A stretch of DNA of 64,000 nucleotides from Eutreptiella sp. 'Long Island Sound 2002'. Taxonomy: Eukaryota; Euglenozoa; Euglenophyceae; Eutreptiales; Eutreptiaceae. Both the position numbers and the translations under genes were made by a program. Positions 39,300-48,589 of this stretch are shown here, piece by piece; the first letter of the stretch is position 1; every line of letters begins with the position of its first letter. The notes beneath the pieces were generated by a model. It was not told the DNA's origin. It was given only the letters and a program-made list of their open reading frames with translations, and did not search any database. Where the stretch lies: assembly GCA_964036045.1 (NCBI GenBank), contig OZ038380.1, positions 167,593,872 through 167,657,871 on the forward strand. The letters are read 5' to 3'.

Positions 39300-39611
39300 C
39301 AGGGCAGTGTCCTACAAAACCTCGACAATTTCAGCCGTTACCCCATTGGCGACGACGCCGAGCTGGACATCCATGTACCGCATAGGGGTCTAGGAGGCAT
39401 GCAATACCCGTTACCCCCTCCACCGCCTATGGGTGTTGATTATTGGACCGAAGACGTGATGGAAGATGATAAGCTCCATGAATACACCGTCCAATATGCC
39501 ATGGCGTGGCCTTCTGGGACACAGCAATACTGGCGCGACTTGGAGCACACACACTTGGAGTATAGCCCGCACCACCAGTCCCTCGAATCTGTGTCCGCAA
39601 CCCTCAGATAG
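39300..39611 (+). pseudogene. Unrecognised protein fragment
   Basis: The frame ends at 39,611. It includes LDNFSRYPIGDDAELDIHV, a proline run (PLPPPPPMGVDYW) and an acidic helix-like part with WRDLEHTHLEYS. There is no family match and no certain start. It may belong with the ORF at 39,919-40,434. Confidence 0.3.
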
Positions 39612-39918
39612 GTCATTGCGCGGATGCGACGTCCTACGGACCAGATCTGTCCTCCAACCACTCGCCGCAGCCCATGGACACAGGTGACGCCCCGCAAGAA
39701 GTAGCACCGGAAACTGCGGGAGGGACCGGGACTGCACACCGGCGCACACCACGCGACGCCGTCAAGTTGTACCAGCCCGTCAACCAGACCAAGTCAGACG
39801 CACACCCACGTGCACGGGCCCCTTTATACCCTACCTGCAGCCAGCGGAACCACGGCGCATGCAGGCGCCGAAGGATTGAAAGCAAACGAAAGATGACACC
39901 GAGAAAAACACCATTAAA

Positions 39919-40434
39919 GTGGGGCGCGCCACAGCTTATAGGATGGAGCCACTGGGTGGCCCAGGCCCACAAGGGTTCTCAGGGCTCTATGTGGATAACA
40001 AATGGCACCACGACACGCTGCCATACCGGGCGAGCACAAGAGTCCCCAAACAAATGCGGCACCTCCAGCCCTGGGACAAAGAAATAGGCAATGGACATGG
40101 CATGACGTCCGCGTTGCCCACATGGGAGGCGGCGGAGCAAATCGAGTCTATCCCACCGGGGGTCACCAATATTCCCCACACGGGCACCACACCACACAAC
40201 CGGCATGAATATGTTGAAAGGGCAGTGCACCTCATTGAAAAGCATGAAGAAATCAGCAAGACCAAGAAAATGCGGCCTCTTAAGTATTGGATTATCATCG
40301 ATACCAAGCAGGGAATACTTCTGCAATGGGGACTCCGGGCCGTAATACCGTTACATGGAAGAAGAGTCATGAAGCTCATGATAAAGAAAGCGGATGCCAT
40401 CCTGTATGATTCATATGGGCATCTCCACGTGTGA
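39919..40434 (+). CDS. Hypothetical protein, 171 residues
   Basis: The frame is open from 39,919 to a stop at 40,434. Residues 75-171 look coding, with HEYVERAVHLIEKHEEIS, KKMRPLKYWIIIDT, ILLQWGLRAVIPL and ILYDSYGHLHV. It is a soluble mixed alpha/beta-type sequence without signal peptide or membrane segment. I do not recognise it. Its position in a copy-specific insert suggests an element protein. The start is uncertain because the N-terminal 70 residues are less convincing. Confidence 0.4.
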   Translation: MGRATAYRMEPLGGPGPQGFSGLYVDNKWHHDTLPYRASTRVPKQMRHLQPWDKEIGNGHGMTSALPTWEAAEQIESIPPGVTNIPHTGTTPHNRHEYVERAVHLIEKHEEISKTKKMRPLKYWIIIDTKQGILLQWGLRAVIPLHGRRVMKLMIKKADAILYDSYGHLHV

Positions 40435-40575
40435 CGCAAACCTGACCAATCCCCGACGGCATCGAGGTCCACAAAGAGGTCCACAAACGTGGGGAGCCCG
40501 TACCACGCAGCCTTCGTGGTATCTTCCGGCACGACCTAGCGTGATGTACAAGAAATGCATCTGCACATCATACCA

Positions 40576-41011
40576 GCAAGCATGACCCTACCCCACTATG
40601 ACGAGGACTACGAAGAGGACATGGCAGTGGGGCGAACATGGATGGAAGTAGGGGTCGCCTATGTGGTGGACCTCTACAAGACGATCAACCGGTCACCGAC
40701 CAGAGCACGTCCCGGGCCATCAAGGACTCCAAACTACCTTGGAGCGGGGGACGCCACGTCGCCACTCCGTCGGGCCTTTTCCCCCATGAGGGCTACATTT
40801 TCGAATACCAATGCCCCACCGCACTATACGACTACCTGTAGAAGCAGCTCACGGCCTTGAGCATTCCATACGTGGCCTTCCAAGGCACGGATCGCACTAT
40901 ATGAACGTCCTAAAGGGCCGGCCACGGGGTGAGCACGGCGATGCGCAGCCCATACAAGAGGTGGTGGACCCGGAGGTGGAAATCAAGGTGTCTGTGGAGC
41001 TGCTGGATTGA
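40576..41011 (+). pseudogene. Decayed gene shared with 16,232-17,485
   Basis: Coding-like text FEYQCPTALYDYL, LTALSIPYVAFQGTDRT and an acidic tail (QEVVDPEVEIKVSVELLD) lies in different frames, so there are at least two frameshifts. The empty F1 site TGA at 40,902-40,904 falls inside it. The family is unknown. Confidence 0.4.
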
Positions 41012-41064
41012 GATTAGACCCAATCTCATCCCTATTTTCTGTAACACATCCCGCTGAACAAATA

Positions 41065-41389
41065 CCAATTCATGGTGAGATTGCGTACCGACGCCGATGT
41101 CGCCATAGGATGATCACGAGTGCCGCTGATAGGCAGTGGGGATTCAACAATCATTGTCGGATGAGAACGAGTTCCACTTAGGGGCACTGGCAATTTGACA
41201 ACCAATGCCGAATGGGATCACGTGCCACTTAGGGGCACCCGGGAATCGGCAACCTACGACGGGTACATCTTCGTTCCACTGTCAGGAACGGGCGAGGAAT
41301 CCACAAATGAGGGATTCTCCTTAATGCCACTCATAGCCCTAACAGATTCTTGGATTAGAGTGAGGGCTTCACACGTAGGTCCTAGATGA
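41065..41389 (+). repeat. Degenerate 51-bp tandem repeats, copy in A'
   Basis: The layout is the same as 17,548-17,866, with a final open frame at 41,195-41,389. Confidence 0.55.
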
Positions 41390-41435
41390 TGATGAGGATC
41401 GGGCGTAGACGAGCCGACTTGGTGGGATCCGAAAC

Positions 41436-42766
41436 TTCTGTTTGCCGCAGGTGAACAGAGGTTTCACAATTTTGTTGTTGTTCTCAGCTTTTTGTTATTA
41501 TTTGTGAGTCGGCTTGTGCTTACGAACATTTTTCTGGATGGCCGACTTCATCGAATTCAGTGATTACCTTCTGGCTGATGTGCGTAAGTCTGTGAGGAAG
41601 AGACTGCAGCGAAGGATTGGGCGCTGGCCCGGGCAAAGGTCTTAAAACAGCTTCGAAGCTTGGGTGACCGTCGGGGTGCCTGGATCAAGCAGTTTGCCTC
41701 CTCAGTCCAATTTTCGGGGGATTCGGACACTCTCATCGAATTCATAATCGGGTATGTCCTTACGGCTGATGTTCGACCTGGAGTCTGGACTTTTTGAGCC
41801 CGCCGCATCTGGAACCTCTGGGCCGTCTTTTGGATCCATCTGTCAAGCGGTTGTTGGAGGAACAGTCAAAATTGATCTCTAAATTGACGGAGCAAGTGAA
41901 TTCTTTCGCGTCAGCGCCTGCGAAGCCGGACATGGCTATTACTCATTTGTCCCTGAAGTCGCTTTTCAAAATAAGCTCGGCTTATAACAACCCCCAGTGG
42001 ATTACTCGGCTGCTTTGGCTCCTCAGGGCCTTTGTCTTGAAACAACCCCTTTCGCCTGCAGACATGCGGATGTCTGATAAATGGTCTGAAGAAGAACAAC
42101 GAGGCCTGCTGCTTAACTTGAAGGACGACCAAAAGGCTGACGATACGTTGTGGACGGCCAGGAAGTCGGACGATGCGGTTGTTCCCATGGACAACGGACA
42201 GAACTCCCCCGATGCAAGTACTGCAGCTGCCATCCCCACTGCCGAGGTTTCGCCGGTCATGGTGCAAGTCGTGGAGGCGCCGTGGGCACTGACGTACACG
42301 GCGGTAAAAAAGTATAAAGAAAAATACGAGTCGGATTCCTCCCAGTCCAAACAGGCCGCAGGAGCACCGGAGTTCACCGAGGGCCTGACGGCAGCAGGTG
42401 CACGGCTGAAGAAAGTGATGGCGAAGAGGTTCAAGGTGGTCGATGGAGAGGAGTATTTTGAGGTTCATCGCGGGGAATGGGTGAAGTCCAGTTCCCAACC
42501 AGTCGGGCCGTGTAAAACCTCCAGGGGAAAAGGGAAAATTGTCCGCCACTAGGTGTGGCAGTGCCCGGAATGAAAAGAGGCCAGTGAGGGGAGGTGGAAG
42601 GAGGTGCATGGGGTTTGGTGGGGCGAAGCAGCAAGTGCCAAGCCCATGGGGGGAAAAACAATTTAAACTAAAGTTTATGCAGTAAACTTGAGTTCAAATT
42701 GGGCAAGGGGATGGGAGGAGGGCACCTTGTGAACACTCGCCTAGTGTTTGTTTGTTTTGTGGTGTG
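41436..42766 (+). mobile_element. Left part of a tyrosine-recombinase-type retroelement
   Basis: The insertion starts at TTCTGTTTGCCGCAGG directly after GGATCCGAAAC. It contains a gag-like frame and a 184-bp segment (42,583-42,766) that recurs inverted at 51,512-51,696 in the recombinase element. A truncated LINE interrupts it at about 42,767. Confidence 0.6.
41536..42552 (+). pseudogene. Gag-like protein of the retroelement
   Basis: ATG at 41,536 opens MADFIEFSDYLLADVRKSVR. The text continues in a second frame (ALARAKVLKQLRSLGDRRGA, then LIEFIIGYVLTADVRPG) and in a third from 41,794 (LLEEQSKLISKLTEQV through SRGKGKIVRH). Two frameshifts therefore break one reading. The last part (about 250 codons) has a coiled-coil-like start, an SDKWSEEEQRGLL helix and a basic tail. 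No zinc knuckle is present. It is called gag-like only from its position upstream of the shared element segment and its composition. Confidence 0.45.
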
Positions 42767-42773
42767 TGTGTGT

Positions 42774-45700
42774 GGTTTCTACTGCCCAGAGACCATCCTT
42801 CACGACCCGGAGGCAATGGAAGATCTGGAGACATCTCTCAAGTCTATCACGTCAACAGGGGATCAATGGTGGGAAGAGGCGCTGAGCTGCATCCAAAAGA
42901 AGGCGATCAGCCATCAAAGGGAGCATAAAAACAAAAAGCAGTCGGTAGAACTACAGGCCCTGCGGTTCCTGCGTGGATCCACGAGAGACTCTGTCGCACC
43001 AGCGGTCTACCAATTTCTATCATCACTGGGGATTGCAGCAACAGATGCAGCAACAGCCTACACCCTCCTGGTGGGGGTGTATGAAAAGGCTCAGCGTGAC
43101 ACAACGGGCATGGAAACACTGTCCAAGCTCAATGGGGTGATCACGACCGGGGAAACCTCAGGAGATCCGAGAGCGCAAAGGAACGAATTGTATCGGTTAA
43201 TGCGGGAGTTGCAGGAGCGAAAGAAACTTCAACAGCTGGTATCCAGGACAGGCTCGGCGATACGGGGGGCAAAGGCGGTGGCAAAAGAGTTGGTGGTTCA
43301 TTGGGACAAAGTGTCCACACCGACGGGATCCACCGAAGAAGATTGTGTGGCCTATCCGAAGTCGTTAGGAGTGGAACAGCGGCTGCGCAAGGCAGGTCGA
43401 CTTCTTTTCAGGCAACTATCCCAGGACATTGTTCATGAAGGCCTTAAGAGGCTGAACAGCAACAGCTCCCCTGGTTTGGATGGTTTCTCGGCAAAATTCT
43501 TCAAGAGGTTCTCGGACATCTTCGAACCGCAGATGTATGACTCAATGAAACGTTTCCTCGAAGTGGGCAAAATGCCGGAGACATGGACCTCGGGAGTGGT
43601 GACAATGATCCCCAAGACGAAGGCGATGCAAACACCAGATTCGCTCCGACCAATTGCACTGCAAACTACAAGGCAGAAGTGGCTCACCAACATCCTCCTG
43701 ATCCAGTTAGAGGATGTACTTCTCCACTGTATCCCATCACAGCAAACAGGTTTCCTTCGACACAGAAGCATACTTCAGCATGTCTATGGGTCACGGGCAC
43801 TCTGGGATGGCCTAAGTGAAGGAGCGGCGTTATCAGTGGACTTCAGAAATGCCTTCCCCACGATGTCTCACGAGATGGTGTCAGCAGCTCTGGGTCTAAT
43901 GTGCATACCATTCTTGTATATCCGTCTGATTCTACACCTTTTGCGAGCTCCGTATCTATACTCCGTCGGAAAAGGATACGTCCCAGGCGTATACCACCAC
44001 CCGAGGGCAGGCACACGCCAGGGGGATCCACTCTCCCCGGCGCTGTTCTCCCTGGTGGCATCCTTCGTGATTTTCCCACTACAAGACCTGGGTCCAGTAC
44101 TGACTGTCATGATGTATGCAGATGACCTCATCATTTTCTTTGATGGAAGAGCCAACCCACAGCTGTTGAAAAGGGTATGGGAAGTGGTTTCACGTTTCGG
44201 ACAGTTTTCGGGGTTGAAGGTCAACCTCAACAAAACGGCAGCGATAGTTCGCAACTGTGGGGGAATGGAGTGGGCGAGGTGCTTTCGGGACATTGGAGTG
44301 GAAGTCAAAAACTTCGTCAAGTATCTGGGTGTACGCTTGGGGAATATTCGGCACCAACAAGACGATCAAGGATGGGGGCTGACGATGGAGCAGGCCTTCG
44401 CACCAGCGCTGCAAGAGGCCTTCCGTCGCGCAAGGGTGGTATCCACGTTGCAACTGTCCATGAACGAACGAGCATTCATGCTGACATCATGGATTCTGCC
44501 GGTCGTGGCATGGGTATCCAAGGCATATTACGCCCCAGTCTCGGTGATCAGACAAGTGAAGTTGGTGTATCACGTGACTATGGGTACCAACAGCTGGGGA
44601 ATCACCTTACCAATCCTCTCACGACCAAGAACGCAAGGGGGACTGGCACTACCAGAACCAGGACTGTTTCTTATGCACCAGGCGGCGGCTCCGTTCGTTA
44701 GCCTGTTGGGAGACCCTCACAAATTCCCTGACAAGGCAGTGGAGACCTTCTATGCATGGGCAACAGCCATAGGGTTCACACCATCCAAGGACAACCTTCC
44801 ATATATTCAACTGGGCTTGGTCAGAACGGCAGATCTCACATTTCTGGGATGGTCGGGGAAGGCACACTCCAACATTCAGCGAGTGGCCCCGCAGGTGGCC
44901 CCCTCGGCAAACCGGGACCGCCTGCCGTTGTGGCACTCTGTGTATTTCCGAAATGAGTTCCGCTGCTCCTACTACAACACGAAATTGATCCGGCAGGGGG
45001 TGCTGACGTGGGGTCAATTCCAAAGCTTGGAGGACGCAAGATTGTTCAATGCACTGCCTCGGACATGGAAAGGGGTCTACAATCATGGCGGGCGACTCCT
45101 CAACAAAGTCATGCCACAAGGGGGGTTTGATACCCCCGCAGTCCATACCCAAAACTGGACCAGGGCATGGCTGCTCCAGTTCTACGCCTCTCAGCCAGGG
45201 GTCCGCGACCCGCAAACACCGGAGGTATGGGAACAGCTGGCACAGGCACAGCTACCACCGAGGACTCAAGACTTTGCGCGAAAGGCGCTCTGGCACAAAC
45301 TGACCGTACATGCAAGAGTCTACAAGAGGTCAGGCACTGACAAGTGCCCGGTTTGCTCACAAAAGGAGACGATCAAACACGCGATGGTCGAATGCCCCAT
45401 GTTCAAAGCGGCAGCGGCGGTTATACAGCACTACTATGGCCAGGTGACAACTGATAACGGGACATCCACAGTTCGAGATATGATGGAGTCTGACGACCAA
45501 GAATGGTTGCTGAAAACGAACCAAGGCTGGGCGATGTGGTCAGCAAGAAGTGCCCACTGGCGATATCGATGCGAAGTCAAGGCAGGAGCGTCGCCGGTGT
45601 TCGCGTCATACCTTACAACATGGCTAAGGGAGCTATGTGAGTGGGTGGGATTTTACACAGGGGAGCACAGGGAACATTGGAAAGGATTTCAAAAATCACT

Positions 45701-46616
45701 GGAGCAATTTCGAGACACCGGAGTGCAGCTACGACAAGGGGAAGTGCAAGTACATGGGGGACTGAATGCGTGGTGGCAAACACACACGGAATGCTTCACC
45801 CAAGAAAAATCAGCCGACAATCAAAGTTGGCAAAGGGCAACGAAGTCACGCCCGAAGCGCCCGAGGCAGGCAGGCCCGGGAGTGCTACAAGGAGTGCAAG
45901 AACTGATTGCAGAATTGGTGGAGAAGGGCTACAGGATAGTGTACACTCATGGATCGTCGAAGCGACTGGGCCACAAGGACATGCGCAGGGCCGGGGGATT
46001 TGGCGTGTTCGCGGCGGAAGACGACCAAGGACCAGAAGTGCGTTTCTGTGGCTACGTACCAACACATTACAGGCAAACAAACAACGGAGCAGAGCTTTGG
46101 GCAGCCGTGGAAGCCTTACAGGGTTTCTGGGTGCCAAAACTGGCAATCCTCACCGACTCACAATACCTGCAGCTGGGAGCGACTGGCAGGGCCCAGCACT
46201 GGAGGTCAAAGGGATGGACAACCACATCTGGAAAACTGCAAGTCCACGTCCCAGTCTGGGAAATGCTGCTCCAGGAAATGGCGACGCCGGGAAGAGAAGT
46301 CAGGTGGGAACATGTCCCAGCACATGTCAACGTGCAGGGAAATGAGATGGCGAATGGATTGGCCATGGAAGGCATGTGTTCAAGCCCACTGTGGTCACAA
46401 CATGTTGCACCAAAATCATCATCTGGGTCAGAGTCCACGGTAGGTTTGAGGGGAGGGTCGGGGTCAGAGTCAGAGGGCACAAGGGCACTCTGGTCATCCC
46501 TGGGTATGGTACCCATGGATAGTGATGAACTGACAGGGGAAGCATCCGGGGAGCCAGCGCCACGTGGGATGGGACCGTACTCCTCAAGCAATACAGAAAC
46601 CCAGGGGGTGCCGTAA
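42774..46616 (+). CDS. 5'-truncated LINE ORF2: reverse transcriptase, zinc motif, RNase H
   Basis: The frame is open for about 1280 codons from the truncation point to the stop at 46,616. There is no endonuclease domain, which would have been upstream. Motifs in order: SSPGLDGFSAKFF, LRPIALQ, ALSVDFRNAFPTM, RQGDPLSPALFSL, YADD (codons 44,115-44,126), the LKVNLNKT block, CPVC with H and C (about 45,347), and RNase H from 45,942. The RNase H first Asp is His (YTHGSS); the Glu (NNGAELWAA) and second Asp (LTDSQY) are kept. The product would copy its own RNA at a nicked target, but the 5' loss makes this copy dead on arrival. The long intact frame shows the insertion is young. Confidence 0.85.
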   Translation, partial: GFYCPETILHDPEAMEDLETSLKSITSTGDQWWEEALSCIQKKAISHQREHKNKKQSVELQALRFLRGSTRDSVAPAVYQFLSSLGIAATDAATAYTLLVGVYEKAQRDTTGMETLSKLNGVITTGETSGDPRAQRNELYRLMRELQERKKLQQLVSRTGSAIRGAKAVAKELVVHWDKVSTPTGSTEEDCVAYPKSLGVEQRLRKAGRLLFRQLSQDIVHEGLKRLNSNSSPGLDGFSAKFFKRFSDIFEPQMYDSMKRFLEVGKMPETWTSGVVTMIPKTKAMQTPDSLRPIALQTTRQKWLTNILLIQLEDVLLHCIPSQQTGFLRHRSILQHVYGSRALWDGLSEGAALSVDFRNAFPTMSHEMVSAALGLMCIPFLYIRLILHLLRAPYLYSVGKGYVPGVYHHPRAGTRQGDPLSPALFSLVASFVIFPLQDLGPVLTVMMYADDLIIFFDGRANPQLLKRVWEVVSRFGQFSGLKVNLNKTAAIVRNCGGMEWARCFRDIGVEVKNFVKYLGVRLGNIRHQQDDQGWGLTMEQAFAPALQEAFRRARVVSTLQLSMNERAFMLTSWILPVVAWVSKAYYAPVSVIRQVKLVYHVTMGTNSWGITLPILSRPRTQGGLALPEPGLFLMHQAAAPFVSLLGDPHKFPDKAVETFYAWATAIGFTPSKDNLPYIQLGLVRTADLTFLGWSGKAHSNIQRVAPQVAPSANRDRLPLWHSVYFRNEFRCSYYNTKLIRQGVLTWGQFQSLEDARLFNALPRTWKGVYNHGGRLLNKVMPQGGFDTPAVHTQNWTRAWLLQFYASQPGVRDPQTPEVWEQLAQAQLPPRTQDFARKALWHKLTVHARVYKRSGTDKCPVCSQKETIKHAMVECPMFKAAAAVIQHYYGQVTTDNGTSTVRDMMESDDQEWLLKTNQGWAMWSARSAHWRYRCEVKAGASPVFASYLTTWLRELCEWVGFYTGEHREHWKGFQKSLEQFRDTGVQLRQGEVQVHGGLNAWWQTHTECFTQEKSADNQSWQRATKSRPKRPRQAGPGVLQGVQELIAELVEKGYRIVYTHGSSKRLGHKDMRRAGGFGVFAAEDDQGPEVRFCGYVPTHYRQTNNGAELWAAVEALQGFWVPKLAILTDSQYLQLGATGRAQHWRSKGWTTTSGKLQVHVPVWEMLLQEMATPGREVRWEHVPAHVNVQGNEMANGLAMEGMCSSPLWSQHVAPKSSSGSESTVGLRGGSGSESEGTRALWSSLGMVPMDSDELTGEASGEPAPRGMGPYSSSNTETQGVP

Positions 46617-46618
46617 TG

Positions 46619-46629
46619 AAAAAAAAAAA
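46619..46629 (+). other. Poly(A) tail of the truncated LINE
   Basis: Eleven A follow the stop codon and the two bases after it, so the 3' UTR is almost absent. A matching target duplication was not identified. Confidence 0.7.
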
Positions 46630-46653
46630 CTCGGAGTGTCCAATACGCCCTAC

Positions 46654-46716
46654 GATGGCGGTTGGTGGGTAACCGATGGCGGTTGGTGGGTAACCGATGG
46701 CAGTTGAAGGGTAACC
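46654..46716. repeat. Three 21-bp tandem repeats
   Basis: The unit GATGGCGGTTGGTGGGTAAC plus one C occurs three times; the third has two substitutions. An imperfect direct repeat containing CATGCAGACATAAAA follows at about 46,727 and 46,779. Confidence 0.85.
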
Positions 46717-46823
46717 GCTTGGGGAAACATGCAGACATAAAACAGACAAAAAAAGAAGCCAAAAACAGTCCTAGGGTAACATGCAGACATAAAAAAAGAC
46801 CAAAAAAGCGAAGCCAAAAAGAT

Positions 46824-46892
46824 TGCACACACTGGGAATTGAACCTAGGACCCTTGGTTATCGAGTTTACTACAACTACCGACTAAGGTACA
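46824..46892 (-). pseudogene. tRNA-like sequence (Val AAC-like)
   Basis: On the minus strand CCTTAGTCGGTAGTTGTAG (A box) and GGTTCAATTCC (B box) are correctly spaced. A 7-base loop ATAACCA would give anticodon AAC, and a T run follows. The acceptor stem does not pair, so it is probably a tRNA-derived repeat head, not a working tRNA gene. Confidence 0.45.
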
Positions 46893-46994
46893 TCAAGAAC
46901 TAGTGTCTCCCCACCATCAGAGAGTGCATGTCATAGTCGAAAAAAAAAAAGGGGTGAGCGTTCTTATGGCACCCCCTGGACCTACCATAAACTC

Positions 46995-47234
46995 CCGTCG
47001 AACCTACTCGTGGTCATCCCACACAAACACAACATTTTAAGACAGCCGTAACAAAATTATGAATCAGTTTGAGAGACCCGTGGACTGTTACTGTGCATGC
47101 CTCCACTTGTGCAGCAACACAAAAATGTTGTGCGCCCATCACATGCCATCGCACACTAAAGAAACTAGTCAAAAAAAAGGCAATTCGTGTGCAATTTGGT
47201 GAAAAAATCTCGAGGGGGTGGGGGGCATGTTTCT
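46995..47234 (-). repeat. Inverted copy of part of the F6 region
   Basis: This matches 19,800-19,980 in reverse orientation. The CATGTTTCT at its right end is the left target duplication of the next insertion. Confidence 0.75.
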
Positions 47235-48527
47235 TTTTCTTTTTTTTTTCCTCGGGCTCAACAAGTTCAAAGAGTGTAATGTGAGCTCTCAGGCAACCGC
47301 CTGGTTCAAGAAGTAGGGCATATAGTACAAACGAGGGCTCCACATTTGGCACGTGTTCTAGCTTTACCTGGGGAGCTGTCTCTGTTCACTACCTGCTTGG
47401 TCTACCCCTTGCATATGCACTACGCAGTGCCACGCCTAACGGCCTTATGTTGATGGTGAAGCTCACGTTGTCTGACAGTACATTCGAAAGCTGTTAGCAG
47501 GACACGAGTGGGCTGTCGCCATACTGCATGCAGAGGCAATCAACGCCAGCCGCAAAGGGCGCCCTAGGGATGGCAATGAATCTGGTCTTGACGGCAGCAG
47601 CATACACAAACGGCGTAGGACAGAGGAGGACAATATGTCGCGAGAGAGAGGAGGAAAAAGCACACAGTGAACGAAAACAGGAGTTTGCAGGGAGGAAGTA
47701 CCGTGGAAGGCAAGATAAATCTCGAACCTCGTCCTTCACCCTCCGGTAAGTGCATTCCATTATCTTTTTGGTAGACTGACTCCAGAGTTGCCTTGCCTGC
47801 TCCTCCCACTCATCCCATGCCGGTTGCGGTGACATCACATTTTGAGTATTGTAGTGTCGCATGTGCACCTGCCCTTGTCTATACCATTTGCGAAACACTT
47901 GTTGCACCATCCCTTTGGAGTCTTGATGGTACATCTTCTTTTTCCGCTGCTGGTAGTAATCTCTCCACTTCATGGCGTACTGCAACCACCTGGCCATGTT
48001 GTGCATGGCGACCCCTACCTTGTAACGCATGGCTAAGACCGTTATGGCATCCGCCTCTACCCCTTCTATGGTGGCTTTGGTGATCTTATATCCTCCTATT
48101 GGCATGTGGTTTCCTGGTCCATACAGTATGGACCACCGCGGCTGTAGTATTTGACATATCTGTTCGCGCAGATCGTCTACTCCTGTGGTCCGCATTATGG
48201 GGGACCCCAGTATGTCCAGCAACTGTCGTTTCCTTTTTCTTGTTACGTCTCCTGCCGCATACACCTTTACTTTGTTGTACACCTTACGCAATGGGGCTGT
48301 GGCGCCCTTACAATGTTGGCCTGCTTTTACTACCCGGGTTGTGCGCGTTTTCGGTCGATACTGCACTTGTTCTCTAAGGTTCTTTTCCGTGACATTCGGG
48401 CTCACCTTTCGTGCCCGAAGCGCCCCATACCATGCCGATCCTGCGTTTCCTTCCACCCACGCCGGGTCCTTTGGCATCATGGGAAGTGTGCCCCTGAGTT
48501 GTGTCATTCCTATCATTGTCAGGGGGA
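47235..48527 (-). mobile_element. Retroposed poly(A) sequence with 9-bp target duplication
   Basis: On the minus strand the insert starts TCCCCCTGACAATG and ends GGAAAAAAAAAAGAAAA. It is flanked by CATGTTTCT (plus-strand 47,226-47,234 and 48,528-48,536). The empty site with a single copy is the F6 sequence at 19,796-19,804. This is a 1293-bp reverse-transcribed insertion, most likely 5' truncated because the reading frame is open to the very junction. No LINE motif is present, so it may be a processed mRNA. Confidence 0.8.
47494..48516 (-). CDS. Unrecognised protein in a retroposed sequence
   Basis: The frame of 340 codons begins at an ATG 9 bases inside the insertion and is also open upstream to the junction, so the natural protein was probably longer. 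It is basic and rich in Lys, Arg and Gln. Words include RKRKRQLLDILGSPIMR, LREQICQILQPRWSILYG and ARWLQYAMKWRDYYQQRKKK. A helical WDEWEEQARQLWSQS segment follows. The last 90 codons have a different composition and may be 3' UTR read by chance. There are no catalytic motifs, signal peptide or membrane helices. I cannot name it. Confidence 0.4.
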   Translation of the reverse strand: MIGMTQLRGTLPMMPKDPAWVEGNAGSAWYGALRARKVSPNVTEKNLREQVQYRPKTRTTRVVKAGQHCKGATAPLRKVYNKVKVYAAGDVTRKRKRQLLDILGSPIMRTTGVDDLREQICQILQPRWSILYGPGNHMPIGGYKITKATIEGVEADAITVLAMRYKVGVAMHNMARWLQYAMKWRDYYQQRKKKMYHQDSKGMVQQVFRKWYRQGQVHMRHYNTQNVMSPQPAWDEWEEQARQLWSQSTKKIMECTYRRVKDEVRDLSCLPRYFLPANSCFRSLCAFSSSLSRHIVLLCPTPFVYAAAVKTRFIAIPRAPFAAGVDCLCMQYGDSPLVSC

Positions 48528-48589
48528 CATGTTTCTTCTTTCGAGAGGGTGGGGGTCCATTGGCATGGGGGCTGCATTGGCATGGGGTG

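Larger units (their letters stand above)
38856..40575. mobile_element. Copy-A'-specific insert of about 1.7 kb, unknown element
   Basis: Copy A has an unrelated 255 bp at this position. The insert carries several coding-like frames on the plus strand and one on the minus strand but no recognised element ends. On the minus strand at 39,055-39,249 the frame VASFMDNNGPRCVLHTYLHP with HVGAD could be a remnant of an AP-type endonuclease; this is weak. Confidence 0.4.
29930..41435. repeat. Segmental duplication, copy A'
   Basis: This is the direct counterpart of 1-17,905. It lacks several transposons present in copy A and has its own insertions at 37,240-37,516, 38,389-38,609 and about 38,856-40,575. 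It ends at GGATCCGAAAC (41,425-41,435), where the block-B continuation is displaced to 49,925. Confidence 0.85.
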
